From Aliiroseovarius sp. PrR006 (GTDB taxonomy: Bacteria > Pseudomonadota > Alphaproteobacteria > Rhodobacterales > Rhodobacteraceae), in the NCBI RefSeq assembly GCF_010500215.1, contig NZ_JAAGOY010000004.1:1671818-1735817 (forward strand): a DNA stretch of 64,000 nucleotides. Reading direction: 5' to 3'. The notes beneath the pieces are model-generated. The model made no database searches. It was not told the DNA's origin and was given only the letters and a program-made list of their open reading frames with translations. Positions 47,780-56,664 of the stretch are shown one piece after another. Position 1 is the first letter of the stretch. Every line of letters begins with the position of its first letter. The translations under genes and the position numbers were made by a program.

Positions 47780-48139
47780 ATGCTGCTTTCCCCGAAATCG
47801 TCCGATGCGCATTTGGCAGAAATCGAACGCAACCACAGCCCTTCCTTGACCATTGACGCATCAGTCGTTCAGGCGATCGGAACAGAACAACGCGATCTTG
47901 AGACGAGCCATCTATCTGGAAGCTTGGACGCATCAGTTGTGTTCACATCGGGATCAACAGGAACGCCAAAGGGTGTGGTGCAAAAAGCATCATCGCTCTT
48001 GTCGGGCGTAAAACGAGTTGCCGCAGCTCAGGGGTTCTCGGACGCCGAGAGGATACCGACACGGTATCGTTTAGCCACGACCATGGCTGGGGCAATCTTT
48101 TGCCTGACTGACGGCCCGCGACACAGCTATTTTATGTGA
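47780..48139 (+). pseudogene. Fragment of an AMP-binding (acyl-CoA/acyl-ACP synthetase) gene
   Basis: The frame contains ASVVFTSGSTGTPKGVVQ, the phosphate-binding P-loop motif of ANL-superfamily adenylating enzymes, and then SSLLSGVKRVAAAQGFSDAERI. Only about 100 residues of an enzyme of 500 or more remain, and the frame stops at 48139. The missing N-terminal and C-terminal domains show that the gene was truncated, probably by IS-mediated deletion. The original substrate cannot be told. Confidence 0.7.
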
Positions 48140-48196
48140 GCTATGGATGTGCCGGGCTTTTGAAGCTATGCGTTATTGTGGTTTGAATATTGGGAT

Positions 48197-48988
48197 ATGG
48201 AATTAGGCAACATGCAAGTAAACGTTGGGAGCGATGAGCAAGTTGAAGCGGCCAATTTGCTGACGCAAGCTCAGAATCTGATCAAGCAACTAGAACGCCA
48301 AATTCAGTTGATGTCCAATCCTCAAGAAGGGACGTGCTCGGTGTTCTATCGCGATGAGGAATTCCGGGTCGCGCTGCCGTGGGCTAGTTTTGAAAATTAT
48401 CAGTTTCGAATTGCGAGCAGTCATGTGGTGCCCGATCCGGTGCTCTTAACCCAGCTGTTTGATCTCGTGCCGAGTTTAGAAGGGAAGTCACTGATTGATG
48501 TTGGTTCGTATACTGGCCTGCAAGGTCTTGTACTAAGAAAATTCCTATCCCCTGCAAGCACGCATATGGTCGAACCGCAAAAAACCGTCCAGAACGCGCT
48601 GTCCAGAACCATCGAAGCGAATTCAGACGGTGGCCCGATATCGCTGATCAGGGCCGTCGTTGATGACGGTACTTCAATGATGGTGCGGGGTGACATACAG
48701 CCCGCGAAGCTTTCTGAAACGGCATACATCCGGCGTGAAGGAGGAGACGTCGAGGCTAAGGCGATTGATGACTTAGGTATCGAAAATGTCGGTCTGATTA
48801 ACTTGGATATTCCAGGGCAAAAAATCTATGCGCTGCGTGGGGCCGAGGAGACGATGAAGAAAGACAAGCCAGTGATTCTCACAAACCTTTCGGGTCGCGA
48901 TGCTGTTGAAATAAAAGAGTTTATGGAGGCCAGATCGTACGAAGCCGTCCGAGTTGGTCGACATTCGTTGGTTTGCTTGCCTTCATAA
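48197..48988 (+). CDS. FkbM-like SAM-dependent methyltransferase
   Basis: A 263-residue protein. SLIDVGSYTGLQGLVLRKF (98-116) is the SAM-binding motif I and THMVEPQ the acidic end of strand 2; the C-terminal NLDIPGQKIYALRGAEETMKKDKPVIL fits the FkbM domain, with the usual Lys replaced by Asn. Residues 15-40 are a short coiled coil. FkbM-type enzymes O-methylate sugars or polyketides. Start uncertain: MELGNMQ (48197) or the Met five codons later. Codon use is AT-richer than the core genome. The next gene starts 12 bases later. Confidence 0.72.
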   Translation: MELGNMQVNVGSDEQVEAANLLTQAQNLIKQLERQIQLMSNPQEGTCSVFYRDEEFRVALPWASFENYQFRIASSHVVPDPVLLTQLFDLVPSLEGKSLIDVGSYTGLQGLVLRKFLSPASTHMVEPQKTVQNALSRTIEANSDGGPISLIRAVVDDGTSMMVRGDIQPAKLSETAYIRREGGDVEAKAIDDLGIENVGLINLDIPGQKIYALRGAEETMKKDKPVILTNLSGRDAVEIKEFMEARSYEAVRVGRHSLVCLPS

Positions 48989-49000
48989 CAGAGCAAAGCC

Positions 49001-49882
49001 ATGTCAGTTGCCTATGTAACAATGGTCTACAATGACGAGTTCTTTCTAGAACTGTGGTTGGGCCATTATCGCAAGTTCACCAACCCAGAAAATATCTATA
49101 TCGTTACTCATGGTCCACAGCCATATGTGCACGAGGTTGCCGGAGACTGTAACATCGTTGAGATCGAAAGAGATCCGCGCAATCCGCGGCTTGATCAAGA
49201 CCGAATGAGCTTTCTCAGTACGTTCTGTTCAGAGCTGACCGAAAAGCACAGCCGGGTCGTGATGAATGATGTGGACGAAATCATTGCGTTGGATCCGGAT
49301 GTCGGGTGGGATCTGGATGCATATATCTCGAACATTCCAAGCTCGGTCAATGTGATCTCGCCGCTTGGTCTTGAGATTATGCACCGGTTCGACATTGAAA
49401 GCGATTATGACTACTCGCGGAAGATGTTTGACCAGCGGCAGTTTGTGCGGATGAACGGGTGGTATACAAAGCCCAATATTACCAACGTTCCGATCGTCTG
49501 GGGGCCGGATGGGCATGGATGCTCTCACGACACGCTTTACCTCGACGACAATTTGTACACGTTCCATTTGAAGTGGTTCGACCAGAATACCCATATCCGG
49601 CGGCATGAAGAACGCCTTGGCTTCCGCTTCAACGATGAAGACGGAAACGAAGTGGTGATCGGGGCTGGAAGCTGGGGATGGTCAGAACAGGTATACCGTA
49701 TTGTTACTAACTCATTTCTGAGATTCCCGATTTTGCCTGAAGAGAAATCCTTTGAGTTTTCAGCGCAAAGAGAAAGAGTTCGATCCTCTTTCCAGGAAGG
49801 GAAGCCCGGCATGTACAAAATTCATTGGTTTGTTGAGGGGACGCTACATATCTTGCCCGATCGCTTCATCGGGATGATCTAA
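49001..49882 (+). CDS. Glycosyltransferase family 2-like protein
   Basis: A 293-residue cytosolic protein. SVAYVTMVYNDEFFLELWLGHYRKF is a GT2-like N terminus and the metal-binding D-x-D is D90-V-D92 (MNDVDEIIALDPD). This version resembles the glycosyl-transferase 2-like family of about 290 residues seen beside capsule and surface-glycan genes. SGGTG-type membrane helices are absent. It lies between the FkbM-like gene (12 bases upstream) and the hydrolase (10 bases downstream), indicating one operon. Confidence 0.78.
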   Translation: MSVAYVTMVYNDEFFLELWLGHYRKFTNPENIYIVTHGPQPYVHEVAGDCNIVEIERDPRNPRLDQDRMSFLSTFCSELTEKHSRVVMNDVDEIIALDPDVGWDLDAYISNIPSSVNVISPLGLEIMHRFDIESDYDYSRKMFDQRQFVRMNGWYTKPNITNVPIVWGPDGHGCSHDTLYLDDNLYTFHLKWFDQNTHIRRHEERLGFRFNDEDGNEVVIGAGSWGWSEQVYRIVTNSFLRFPILPEEKSFEFSAQRERVRSSFQEGKPGMYKIHWFVEGTLHILPDRFIGMI

Positions 49883-49892
49883 GGAGATATAT

Positions 49893-50861
49893 GTGGAAGA
49901 AAGGCTAGAACTGGATATGCCTTGTACATCGGAATCGTTGGTCTTGGCCGAGACCGATGAGTTCCGCATTACATACCATCGCCATGAGCAAGACGATCAT
50001 TCGCCAGAGCGGACTGTGGTAATTACATTCGGAACGCTGCAATCAGATATCGACTACAGTGGCTTTGGAACTGAGCTTTTACTGAAGAATGGTTATTCGA
50101 CAATCTACGTCGCCCCGAAGCGTGGTAAGCAGTATCAAACCTTATCGCGTGAGCAGTTCTTGGACGCAGTTTCTGATCACATTCACGGGCGCAGGGTGGT
50201 CGCATATGGCGCAAGTTTAGGTGCTTATGCTGCAGCCTATTATACCGGTGCACTGGGTGCAGAGTTGATAGCTGTGGCTCCGCAGTTGCCAGCACTTCCG
50301 GCGCTTGGAATGCGGCATGCTCAAACAGTGCCAATTTTGCATCAAGATCTCAAGGAAGCACCCAGAACCAGTGGACGGGTTGTTGTTGTCTGGGACCCTC
50401 ATGAAAAGCCCGACAACATTCTTACGAACGACTTCCTACGAGTCCTTTATCCGTCGGCCGCGTTTGTTGAACTGCCCTTTACGGGTCACAAAGTTTTGGA
50501 AACTCTCGCGGTGTACGGGGTGGTCGCTGATTACATCCTGTCAATCGTTGAGGACTTCACGATTCCACCGCTCGATCTGCCGACAACGACTTCGCATATT
50601 TGGAACAGCAACTATGGAAAGAAGCTTGTTCGGGAAGCAAAGCCGCAGGAGGCGTTGCACTACTTGGAAAAAAGCTTTGAGATGCAGCCGAGCTCTGAAA
50701 ACATTCAGTTGCTGGCCAAGGTTTACGAGCAACTAAACCTAGTCGAGGCGGGAGCAAAGCTTCACGATGTCATCACCTCGGATCCTCAGGTTGAACGATT
50801 GGTTTTCAACAATGCACGTCGCTCTCTTGCCTCACTGCTGGGGCATGATCCAATCGTCTGA
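49893..50861 (+). CDS. Alpha/beta-hydrolase-like protein with C-terminal TPR-like repeats
   Basis: A 322-residue protein. The nucleophile elbow is G-A-S108-L-G (AYGASLGAYAAAYY); H199 in LPFTGHKVLE is the likely catalytic His, and D168 or D174 (WDPHEKPD) the acid. Residues 230-300 look like two TPR units (NYGKKLVREAKPQEALHYLEKSF, NIQLLAKVYEQLNLVEAGAKL). The start is GTG with AAGGAG upstream; an ATG two bases earlier runs into a stop after five codons. Its role may be removing or transferring an acyl group in a surface conjugate; this is inference. Confidence 0.7.
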   Translation: MEERLELDMPCTSESLVLAETDEFRITYHRHEQDDHSPERTVVITFGTLQSDIDYSGFGTELLLKNGYSTIYVAPKRGKQYQTLSREQFLDAVSDHIHGRRVVAYGASLGAYAAAYYTGALGAELIAVAPQLPALPALGMRHAQTVPILHQDLKEAPRTSGRVVVVWDPHEKPDNILTNDFLRVLYPSAAFVELPFTGHKVLETLAVYGVVADYILSIVEDFTIPPLDLPTTTSHIWNSNYGKKLVREAKPQEALHYLEKSFEMQPSSENIQLLAKVYEQLNLVEAGAKLHDVITSDPQVERLVFNNARRSLASLLGHDPIV

Positions 50862-50900
50862 GCTGGTTCAACGAGGGAAAGCCTCAACACTGGACACAGT

Positions 50901-52625
50901 TCAAGACGCCAATACGAGATCGGATTTGCGTTCGTCTGTGTGTGTGTTCACAAAGTCCGCGATCTTGAAATAGCCTGTGCGGGTATAGTGATCGCTGTCT
51001 GCAAACTCGTCCGGATCCAAAAGCGTATCTACGTCGACGAACTCGGCATCCGGGTGCGCGTCACAGAAGCGTCGGCACATCCGGTTGAAGTCTTCGCGCA
51101 TTTCCAAAGTTCGTTTCGCTTGCTCGCCGTGCTGCGTCGCTGCACCTAGAATGAACAGCGGAACTCCGGGCTGTTTCAGATCATATGAGTGCTGGAAAGC
51201 GCGGCGGGTCAATTCCAGCCGCTCTTCTCGCGGAAGGCGGCGGTGGTGCATTTCTTTTGCGAATCGCATGGCGAGTTGATGATCGCGCATAAGTTTCTTG
51301 AACCGGCGTGGCGGTACAGTGGCCCAATATTTTCCGCCGAACTCCTGTCCGCCATAGGTGAACAACAAATCGGACGGAATCGAGAAATACAAGGACAGAA
51401 GGATCAAGTCTGCTTCTTGTAGGCTGCGGTCCAGCGCCTTCATTTCATCCAGTGTCTGGCCTACAAAAAGTTGTAGTGGCTTAGAGTGTTTCAGGGCCAT
51501 GTCACGAGGGTTGATGAAGAAACCAACATCGTCATAGCGGACCAGCATGCCCATATCGTCTTGTTTGTTTACAAACTCATCGCGGTTTGTCCCGCAATAG
51601 AACGACACCTGCAATAGGTCACACCCACCGACCAAACACAAACGCTTCTGTTCTGAACTATTCTCGTCCGAGTCGAAACTTGAAACCTCGGTGATCCAAT
51701 CAACCGTCGTATCAGTAGCAAGCGACCCGGAAACCGGACCTACGACATCGAACTCTGGTCGTCCGAGATAATCCCAGACCCATTGTTCAACACCCATGTT
51801 CAAGGTACGGCAAGAGAAGGCAAAATGGTGCATTGTGGTGCCCGAGAACTTGGTTCTCACACAGAAGAACCCAACGATGCCATAGTCTCCGTACCGGTCT
51901 TGAGCGTGTATAAGACCTGCATGCATACCCGAGGTGTTCAACAACTCGTTGAGGTTTTCGATTTCCTCTTCAGTGTTGGCTCGCACTTTCGTGAAATTCA
52001 ACTGATTGGTCCGGTTTAGAAGTTCCAGAACCCGGTCCATTTTGTCATCAATATCGGTGATGATCTTGATCTTGATGCCCGACTGTCGAAGGAATTCCTC
52101 GTTCGACAACCCGCTATCGGTTTGTTCGAGAAACTTTTCTTCCATGACGCGGTACTGAGCCAGTCGGGAATGCTTAGCGTCATCCTTCCCCTTCAACTCT
52201 GGCAGCGCCAGAAGTTCAGTCATATCAAGGCGACCATCGACGCACATCAGGTCTTCATTGAAGAACGATGCTTCCTCGAGATTCATATGATTGTCGTCCA
52301 GAAACAACGCGTTCTGGGGGCGCAAACCCATTCGGTCAAGCATCGTTTTGATGGCCTGTCCTTTTGGCGTCCAATCAATGTGAGGGAAGACAAACCAGTC
52401 CCAAACGCCCAGCTCTACCAGTTTGGCCTTTGCGGTTTCGAAGTCGTTCTTGGAACAGATTGAACACATTATCCCCCGGTCGACGAGGGTGCGCACAAGG
52501 GAAGCGTACTCTTCGATAGGCTGGATGCCTTCTTCGCTAAGCGTCCCTTTCCAAAAGGTTTCGTCCAGGTCCCAAATCACGATTTTCACTTGGGACTGAA
52601 TTGCGCCGAAGGAGTGGTCGCTCAT
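50901..52625 (-). CDS. FkbH-like HAD-IIIC family protein
   Basis: A 574-residue protein started at MSDHSFGAIQ. The N-terminal HAD domain has IVIWDLDETFW (D19, D21) and LFLDDNHMNLEEA. A GNAT-like middle (about 205-290, NRTNQLNFTKVRANTEEEIENLNELL) matches the FkbH layout. The last 240 residues are an SGNH-hydrolase-like region, with GGCD where GDS is expected, so the nucleophile is doubtful. FkbH-type proteins load glyceryl or similar acyl units onto carrier proteins; the ANL fragment at 47780 may once have been a partner. It converges on the hydrolase gene. Confidence 0.8.
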   Translation of the reverse strand: MSDHSFGAIQSQVKIVIWDLDETFWKGTLSEEGIQPIEEYASLVRTLVDRGIMCSICSKNDFETAKAKLVELGVWDWFVFPHIDWTPKGQAIKTMLDRMGLRPQNALFLDDNHMNLEEASFFNEDLMCVDGRLDMTELLALPELKGKDDAKHSRLAQYRVMEEKFLEQTDSGLSNEEFLRQSGIKIKIITDIDDKMDRVLELLNRTNQLNFTKVRANTEEEIENLNELLNTSGMHAGLIHAQDRYGDYGIVGFFCVRTKFSGTTMHHFAFSCRTLNMGVEQWVWDYLGRPEFDVVGPVSGSLATDTTVDWITEVSSFDSDENSSEQKRLCLVGGCDLLQVSFYCGTNRDEFVNKQDDMGMLVRYDDVGFFINPRDMALKHSKPLQLFVGQTLDEMKALDRSLQEADLILLSLYFSIPSDLLFTYGGQEFGGKYWATVPPRRFKKLMRDHQLAMRFAKEMHHRRLPREERLELTRRAFQHSYDLKQPGVPLFILGAATQHGEQAKRTLEMREDFNRMCRRFCDAHPDAEFVDVDTLLDPDEFADSDHYTRTGYFKIADFVNTHTDERKSDLVLAS

Positions 52626-52697
52626 ATTTCTTCCAATCAAGTAATAGACTTTTGCGTAACTATACTGGCTGTGAATCGGGGAGCAATACTAGGTTGG

Positions 52698-53158
52698 TCT
52701 TGCCCCCTGAAACTGATCCGAACTGAGAGCGAAATTTTGGGTACATTCTGGCAAGAGAGGGAGTGTACCAATGCCGAAGAAACGATTCAGGGATGAACAG
52801 ATTTCCTTTTCGCTGAGACAAGCGGAAGCCGGAACGACGGTTGGCGAGATCTGCCGAAAGATGGGGATTTCTGAGGCGACATTCTATCGTTGGGAGAAGG
52901 TCTATGCCGGGATGGGCGTGTCGGAGATTCGACGGCTAAAACTGCTCGAAGATGAAAACGGCAAGCTGAAACGGCTGGTCGCGGATCCGACGCTGGACAA
53001 GACGATGCTTCAGAATGCGCTGAGAAAAAAGTGGTTAAGCCTGTCCGCCGCCGCGAGATTGTCCGGCACTATCAAGATGTGTTTGGGGTGTCTGAGCGCC
53101 GTGCGTGTAATGCCATGGGCTTCGGGCGGGCTTCTCACAGATATCAATCCAGGCTGTC
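52698..53158 (+). mobile_element. Truncated IS3-family element with orfA and start of orfB
   Basis: The left end TGCCCCCTGAAACTGATCC lies 72 bases before the orfA ATG at 52771. OrfA reads MPKKRFRDEQISFSLRQAEAG and contains the helix-turn-helix TVGEICRKMGISEATFYRWEKVYAGM and a leucine-zipper-like tail. AAAAAAG near 53025 is a slippery heptamer for the usual -1 frameshift, and the other frame continues as orfB (VKPVRRREIVRHYQDVFGVSERRACNAMGFGRASHRYQSR). OrfB breaks off after about 45 residues where the second IS end begins, so no active transposase remains. Confidence 0.85.
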
Positions 53159-53199
53159 TGATGTCAGCGCTAATGGGTCCAAATAGGTTCATTTACTAA
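52771..53199 (+). pseudogene. IS3-family transposase orfA, read-through frame over truncated orfB
   Basis: The first 85 residues are a complete OrfA; beyond NALRKK the 0-frame runs through the remains of orfB and across the second IS end without homology (ending in NRFIY). The catalytic DDE domain is missing, so this is non-functional alone. Confidence 0.8.
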
Positions 53200-53222
53200 G
53201 AGAGCGTTTGTTGCTCATCGTA
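53154..53222 (+). repeat. 69-base IS-end repeat (copy 2)
   Basis: Identical at 66 of 69 positions to 62089-62157. It begins TG-ATGTCAGCGCTAATGGG, contains CCAAATAGGTTCA and ends in the leader TTGCTCATCGTA. The same leader directly precedes the orfA of the second IS in this copy, which identifies it as the left end of that element. Confidence 0.85.
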
Positions 53223-53350
53223 ACCACTGAGGAGTGGACGATGAGAAAGACGACGAAGAGCCCTGGCGAGAAGATCGGCAAAGACATCAAGCGCGCCACG
53301 CGCAAGCAATATTCCAGCGAAGAGAAGATTAGGATCGTGTTGGATGGCCT
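53223..53350 (+). pseudogene. Remnant of a second IS3-family orfA
   Basis: An ATG at 53241 preceded by GAGGAG starts MRKTTKSPGEKIGKDIKRA, then RKQYSSEEKIRIVLDGL, the N terminus of a well-known IS3-family orfA. Homology stops abruptly after about 36 residues; the frame then runs into non-coding DNA beyond the HlyD stop codon. It is a truncated relic. Confidence 0.8.
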
Positions 53351-53425
53351 GACGTCCTCACGGTACGAAATTACAATTGTGCCGTCTTCACGCTGGCTGG
53401 CTCTCAGTAAAGCAGGCAAGAACAC

Positions 53426-54934
53426 CTATTCTTCTTTGAAACTCGTGCGAATAGAATCAACAAAAGGCTTCATCAAGAAGTCAAACAATGTCCGTTCACC
53501 GGTCAAAATCATGACATCTGCGGGCATCCCGACAATTAGCTCGACATTGCTCCCCAATGTTTCCGCCTGATCCCCATCAACAACAATTTTCGCAAGAAAA
53601 TAGGGCTCACCCGTGCGCTCATCGACAAACCGGTCGGCCGATACGCTTTGCAAAGTTCCATATATTCGGGGCAAGTTTCGTTGAGCGTAGGCCGTTAGAA
53701 TAATCTGCGCGTTCATACCCGGAAACACCGTATCAATATCGGTCGGACGAACCCGCGCATCGATAATCAGTGCTGCATCATCGGGAACAATATCCAGAAT
53801 TTCGCCACCGGGGCTAAGAATACCTCCGGTTTCAGTTGTCACCTGAATATTCAGGATTTGTCCCGAGATAGGTGCCTTAACGATGGTTCGATGCAAAGCA
53901 TCCATCCTCTCGGGAATCTGGGACCTTATGGTTGCGAGTTCAGTTCGCACCTGGCTCAATTCTTCACTGATCTCTTCCTTGGCCTGCTGACCGATTGCCG
54001 CCAACTGCAACTCAGTTTCACCAATCTGCTGCCCAAGTCGCGCAATAGAGGCCCGATTGGCGGCTCGCTCAGCTTTCAAATTTGCTTCCTGCCGTTGAAG
54101 AGCCAAATAGGGGGACAGGCGTTGAAGGCCTTGCTCATAAAGTCTTTGGGTGGCTTCCAATTCCTGGCCAACAAGATCAAGCTGTTGGTTCTGCGCTGCG
54201 ATAAACTCCTCGAGACCGATGATTTCCTCATTCAACTGATCGATACGCTTACCCAGAATGCGAACCCTTGCGTCGTGCACATCCCTTCTGTTTTCAAACA
54301 GTTGCTGCTGTCCAGTTCTCGCAACCTCCACTCTAGCGGCTGCTTCATTCATCAGATCATCAGGGAAACTAAACTCAATAAGACCCTGATCGGCCATCTC
54401 AGCCACCAAGCGGCTTTCTGTCGCTAGCAGGAAAATCGTTCGCTCACGCAGTTCATCCAAGCGTGCGAGAGCACGCACACTTTCCAAGGTGATCAGCGTT
54501 GCGCCAGCCTCGACGTGTTGCCCTTCACGGACATGGATACGCTGTATGATCCCCCCCTCCAGATGCTGTACTGTCTTGCGTGATCCATCTGGGCTGACCA
54601 CTCCGGGGGCGATAGCCGCGCTCGCAAGAGGTGCATACCAAGCCCATCCTCCCAGAACACCAAAAAATAGAACGGTTACCCCAACCCCAAGCAGGCGGGC
54701 GCCTCTGGTCTGAGAGGATAGTGGCGTACGGGGGGATTGCGCCGCATCCGAGCCGAGCATCACCCTGAGCAGCAGCGCAACGATGAGGACCCCGATCAAT
54801 CCAACGACAACAAAAACTGCCGGGGTGTGCAAATCGGCTTCTCCCGACAACAACTTATTGATCGCATCGGAGGCTTTGCCCCATAAATCCATATACCCAT
54901 TTAGGTCATGCGACGGTGTCTCATACTCTGACAT
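53426..54934 (-). CDS. Type I secretion membrane-fusion protein, HlyD family
   Basis: A 502-residue periplasmic adaptor. It has two hydrophobic helices instead of the usual one: about 39-60 (VFVVVGLIGVLIVALLLRVML) and 81-100 (LLGVGVTVLFFGVLGGWAWY). VVSPDGSRKTVQHLEGGIIQRIHVREGQHVEAGATLITLE is the lipoyl half-motif of the family, followed by a long coiled coil (about 150-320) and the C-terminal beta-barrel with VDSIRTSFKEE. It bridges the ABC transporter to an outer-membrane TolC-like channel, which is not encoded here. Its ATG lies five bases after the ABC gene stop. Confidence 0.9.
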   Translation of the reverse strand: MSEYETPSHDLNGYMDLWGKASDAINKLLSGEADLHTPAVFVVVGLIGVLIVALLLRVMLGSDAAQSPRTPLSSQTRGARLLGVGVTVLFFGVLGGWAWYAPLASAAIAPGVVSPDGSRKTVQHLEGGIIQRIHVREGQHVEAGATLITLESVRALARLDELRERTIFLLATESRLVAEMADQGLIEFSFPDDLMNEAAARVEVARTGQQQLFENRRDVHDARVRILGKRIDQLNEEIIGLEEFIAAQNQQLDLVGQELEATQRLYEQGLQRLSPYLALQRQEANLKAERAANRASIARLGQQIGETELQLAAIGQQAKEEISEELSQVRTELATIRSQIPERMDALHRTIVKAPISGQILNIQVTTETGGILSPGGEILDIVPDDAALIIDARVRPTDIDTVFPGMNAQIILTAYAQRNLPRIYGTLQSVSADRFVDERTGEPYFLAKIVVDGDQAETLGSNVELIVGMPADVMILTGERTLFDFLMKPFVDSIRTSFKEE

Positions 54935-54939
54935 TGTTT

Positions 54940-56664
54940 CTACTCGGCTGCTTTCGCTGGGCTGGACTCTGTCCGGCTCTTCGCCATCAATTCGCGCATT
55001 ACTTCATCACGACCCCCGAATTTCTTCATAGCGCCATCCTGAATGACCATGACTTTGTCGACTGCCCGCAACAAATGCGGCACATGCGTCACGATAAGTA
55101 CGGTTTGCCCGGATTTTTTCATGGCCGCGAGCGCGTGTTGAAGCGCGATCTCACCGTTTCCATCCAGATTGGAGTTTGGCTCGTCCAACACCAAAAAGCT
55201 GGGATCATTATACAGGGCCCGCGCAAGTCCGATCCTTTGTTTCTGACCACCAGAAAGCTGATCGCGATATTGTCCCAACTGGGTTTCATAGCCCTCGGGC
55301 AGGGACAGGATCATTTCATGAGCCCCTGCTTTTTGCGCGGCCTTTAACACCGCTCCATCATCCAAGTCACCTAGGCGCGCAATATTTTCGGAAACCGAGC
55401 CAGAAAACAGTTCAGCGTGCTGGGGAAGATAACCAACATAACGCCCACGCTCGGCACTGTCCCATTCGTTCAGATCAGCACCATCCAAACGAACTTCACC
55501 AAAACTGGGCTTCCAAGCGCCCACGATTAGGCGACAGAGGCTCGACTTTCCACCACCGGACGGCCCCAACACGCCGCATATCTCGCCTGGAGCCAGCTGG
55601 AAAGAAACAGATTTTATAAGGGGTGCCCGTGTTTCAGGTGCGAAGTACTGCAAACCCTTGACGGTTAGCTTTCCCTTCGGTTTCGGAAGAGATACACGCT
55701 CAACCAGATTGTTGGTCACCCCGAAAAGAGTTTCCAGACGCCTGCGAGCCAAGCGGTAAGATCCGAACCCCTTCCAGGCCGAAATGGCCCGCTCAACCGG
55801 TGAAAGCGCGCGTGCCAGGATGATCGAAGCTGCAATCATCCCTCCTGCTGTCAGTTCCGCTTGCAAAACCAGTGCTGCACCTGCGCCCAAGATACAGATC
55901 TGCAATCCCAGCCGCAAAGCTCGCGACAGGTTGAACAGGATGGACGACACTTCGGCCGCATTGGTCCCTTCCCGCTCTGCCGCATCGTGCTGGGCGCTCC
56001 ATCGGCTTGTGGCGGATGCGATCATTCCCATCCCTTCCAGGACTTCAGCACCTGCGACAAACGCATCTGCATCGCTTTGCACCTGCCGAAGTTTCGCTGC
56101 GGCCTCTGCTTGCGATTTACGCGTAATTGCATCGTTAAGAACGCCGATTGAAAACAAAGCGACCGCACCGAATATCGCGATCACACCAAGTACTGGATGC
56201 ATCAACCATATGATCGCAATAAAAATCGGCGACCAGGGTGCATCGAAAAAAGCGATAATGGCTTCGCCACTCACGAAACTCCGGACATCTCTGACATCTC
56301 CGAGTCCAGCAGGGCTACGCCCGCTGCCCAGGCGTGCCGCGATGGAACGGCGGATCACTTCGGGGGAAAGCTCAGCCGCGATCCAAGCCCCGGTCCTCAT
56401 AAGAATCTTGCGCCGGGCAAATTCAAGAAAGCCGTAGGTCATGATGGCCAGAAGTGCGACAACGGACAACCAGATCAGCGTATCAAGTGATCCGCTGGAC
56501 AGCACGCGATCGAATACCTGCAACATATAGATCGAAGAAACCAAGAGAAGGATGTTGGCTAAGAAACTAAGTGCGAATAAAATCGCAAACTGCCTACGCC
56601 CTTCCCTCAAAATCCGGCCAAGTAATGTAGGCTCCCTCATGCCGAAATCCTTCTTAGTTTTCAA
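54940..56664 (-). CDS. Type I secretion ABC transporter (PrtD type)
   Basis: A 574-residue fused permease-ATPase. The membrane domain (about 20-300) starts LREGRRQFAILFALSFLANILLLVSSIYMLQVFDRVLSS, typical of the protease/lipase exporter PrtD group without a C39 peptidase domain. The ATPase has Walker A GPSGGGKS (367-374), LSGGQKQR (470-477) and LVLDEPNSNLD (491-501). It exports unfolded proteins with C-terminal signals. The ATG overlaps the sapC stop by four bases (ATGA). An alternative Met is eight codons downstream. Confidence 0.93.
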   Translation of the reverse strand: MKTKKDFGMREPTLLGRILREGRRQFAILFALSFLANILLLVSSIYMLQVFDRVLSSGSLDTLIWLSVVALLAIMTYGFLEFARRKILMRTGAWIAAELSPEVIRRSIAARLGSGRSPAGLGDVRDVRSFVSGEAIIAFFDAPWSPIFIAIIWLMHPVLGVIAIFGAVALFSIGVLNDAITRKSQAEAAAKLRQVQSDADAFVAGAEVLEGMGMIASATSRWSAQHDAAEREGTNAAEVSSILFNLSRALRLGLQICILGAGAALVLQAELTAGGMIAASIILARALSPVERAISAWKGFGSYRLARRRLETLFGVTNNLVERVSLPKPKGKLTVKGLQYFAPETRAPLIKSVSFQLAPGEICGVLGPSGGGKSSLCRLIVGAWKPSFGEVRLDGADLNEWDSAERGRYVGYLPQHAELFSGSVSENIARLGDLDDGAVLKAAQKAGAHEMILSLPEGYETQLGQYRDQLSGGQKQRIGLARALYNDPSFLVLDEPNSNLDGNGEIALQHALAAMKKSGQTVLIVTHVPHLLRAVDKVMVIQDGAMKKFGGRDEVMRELMAKSRTESSPAKAAE

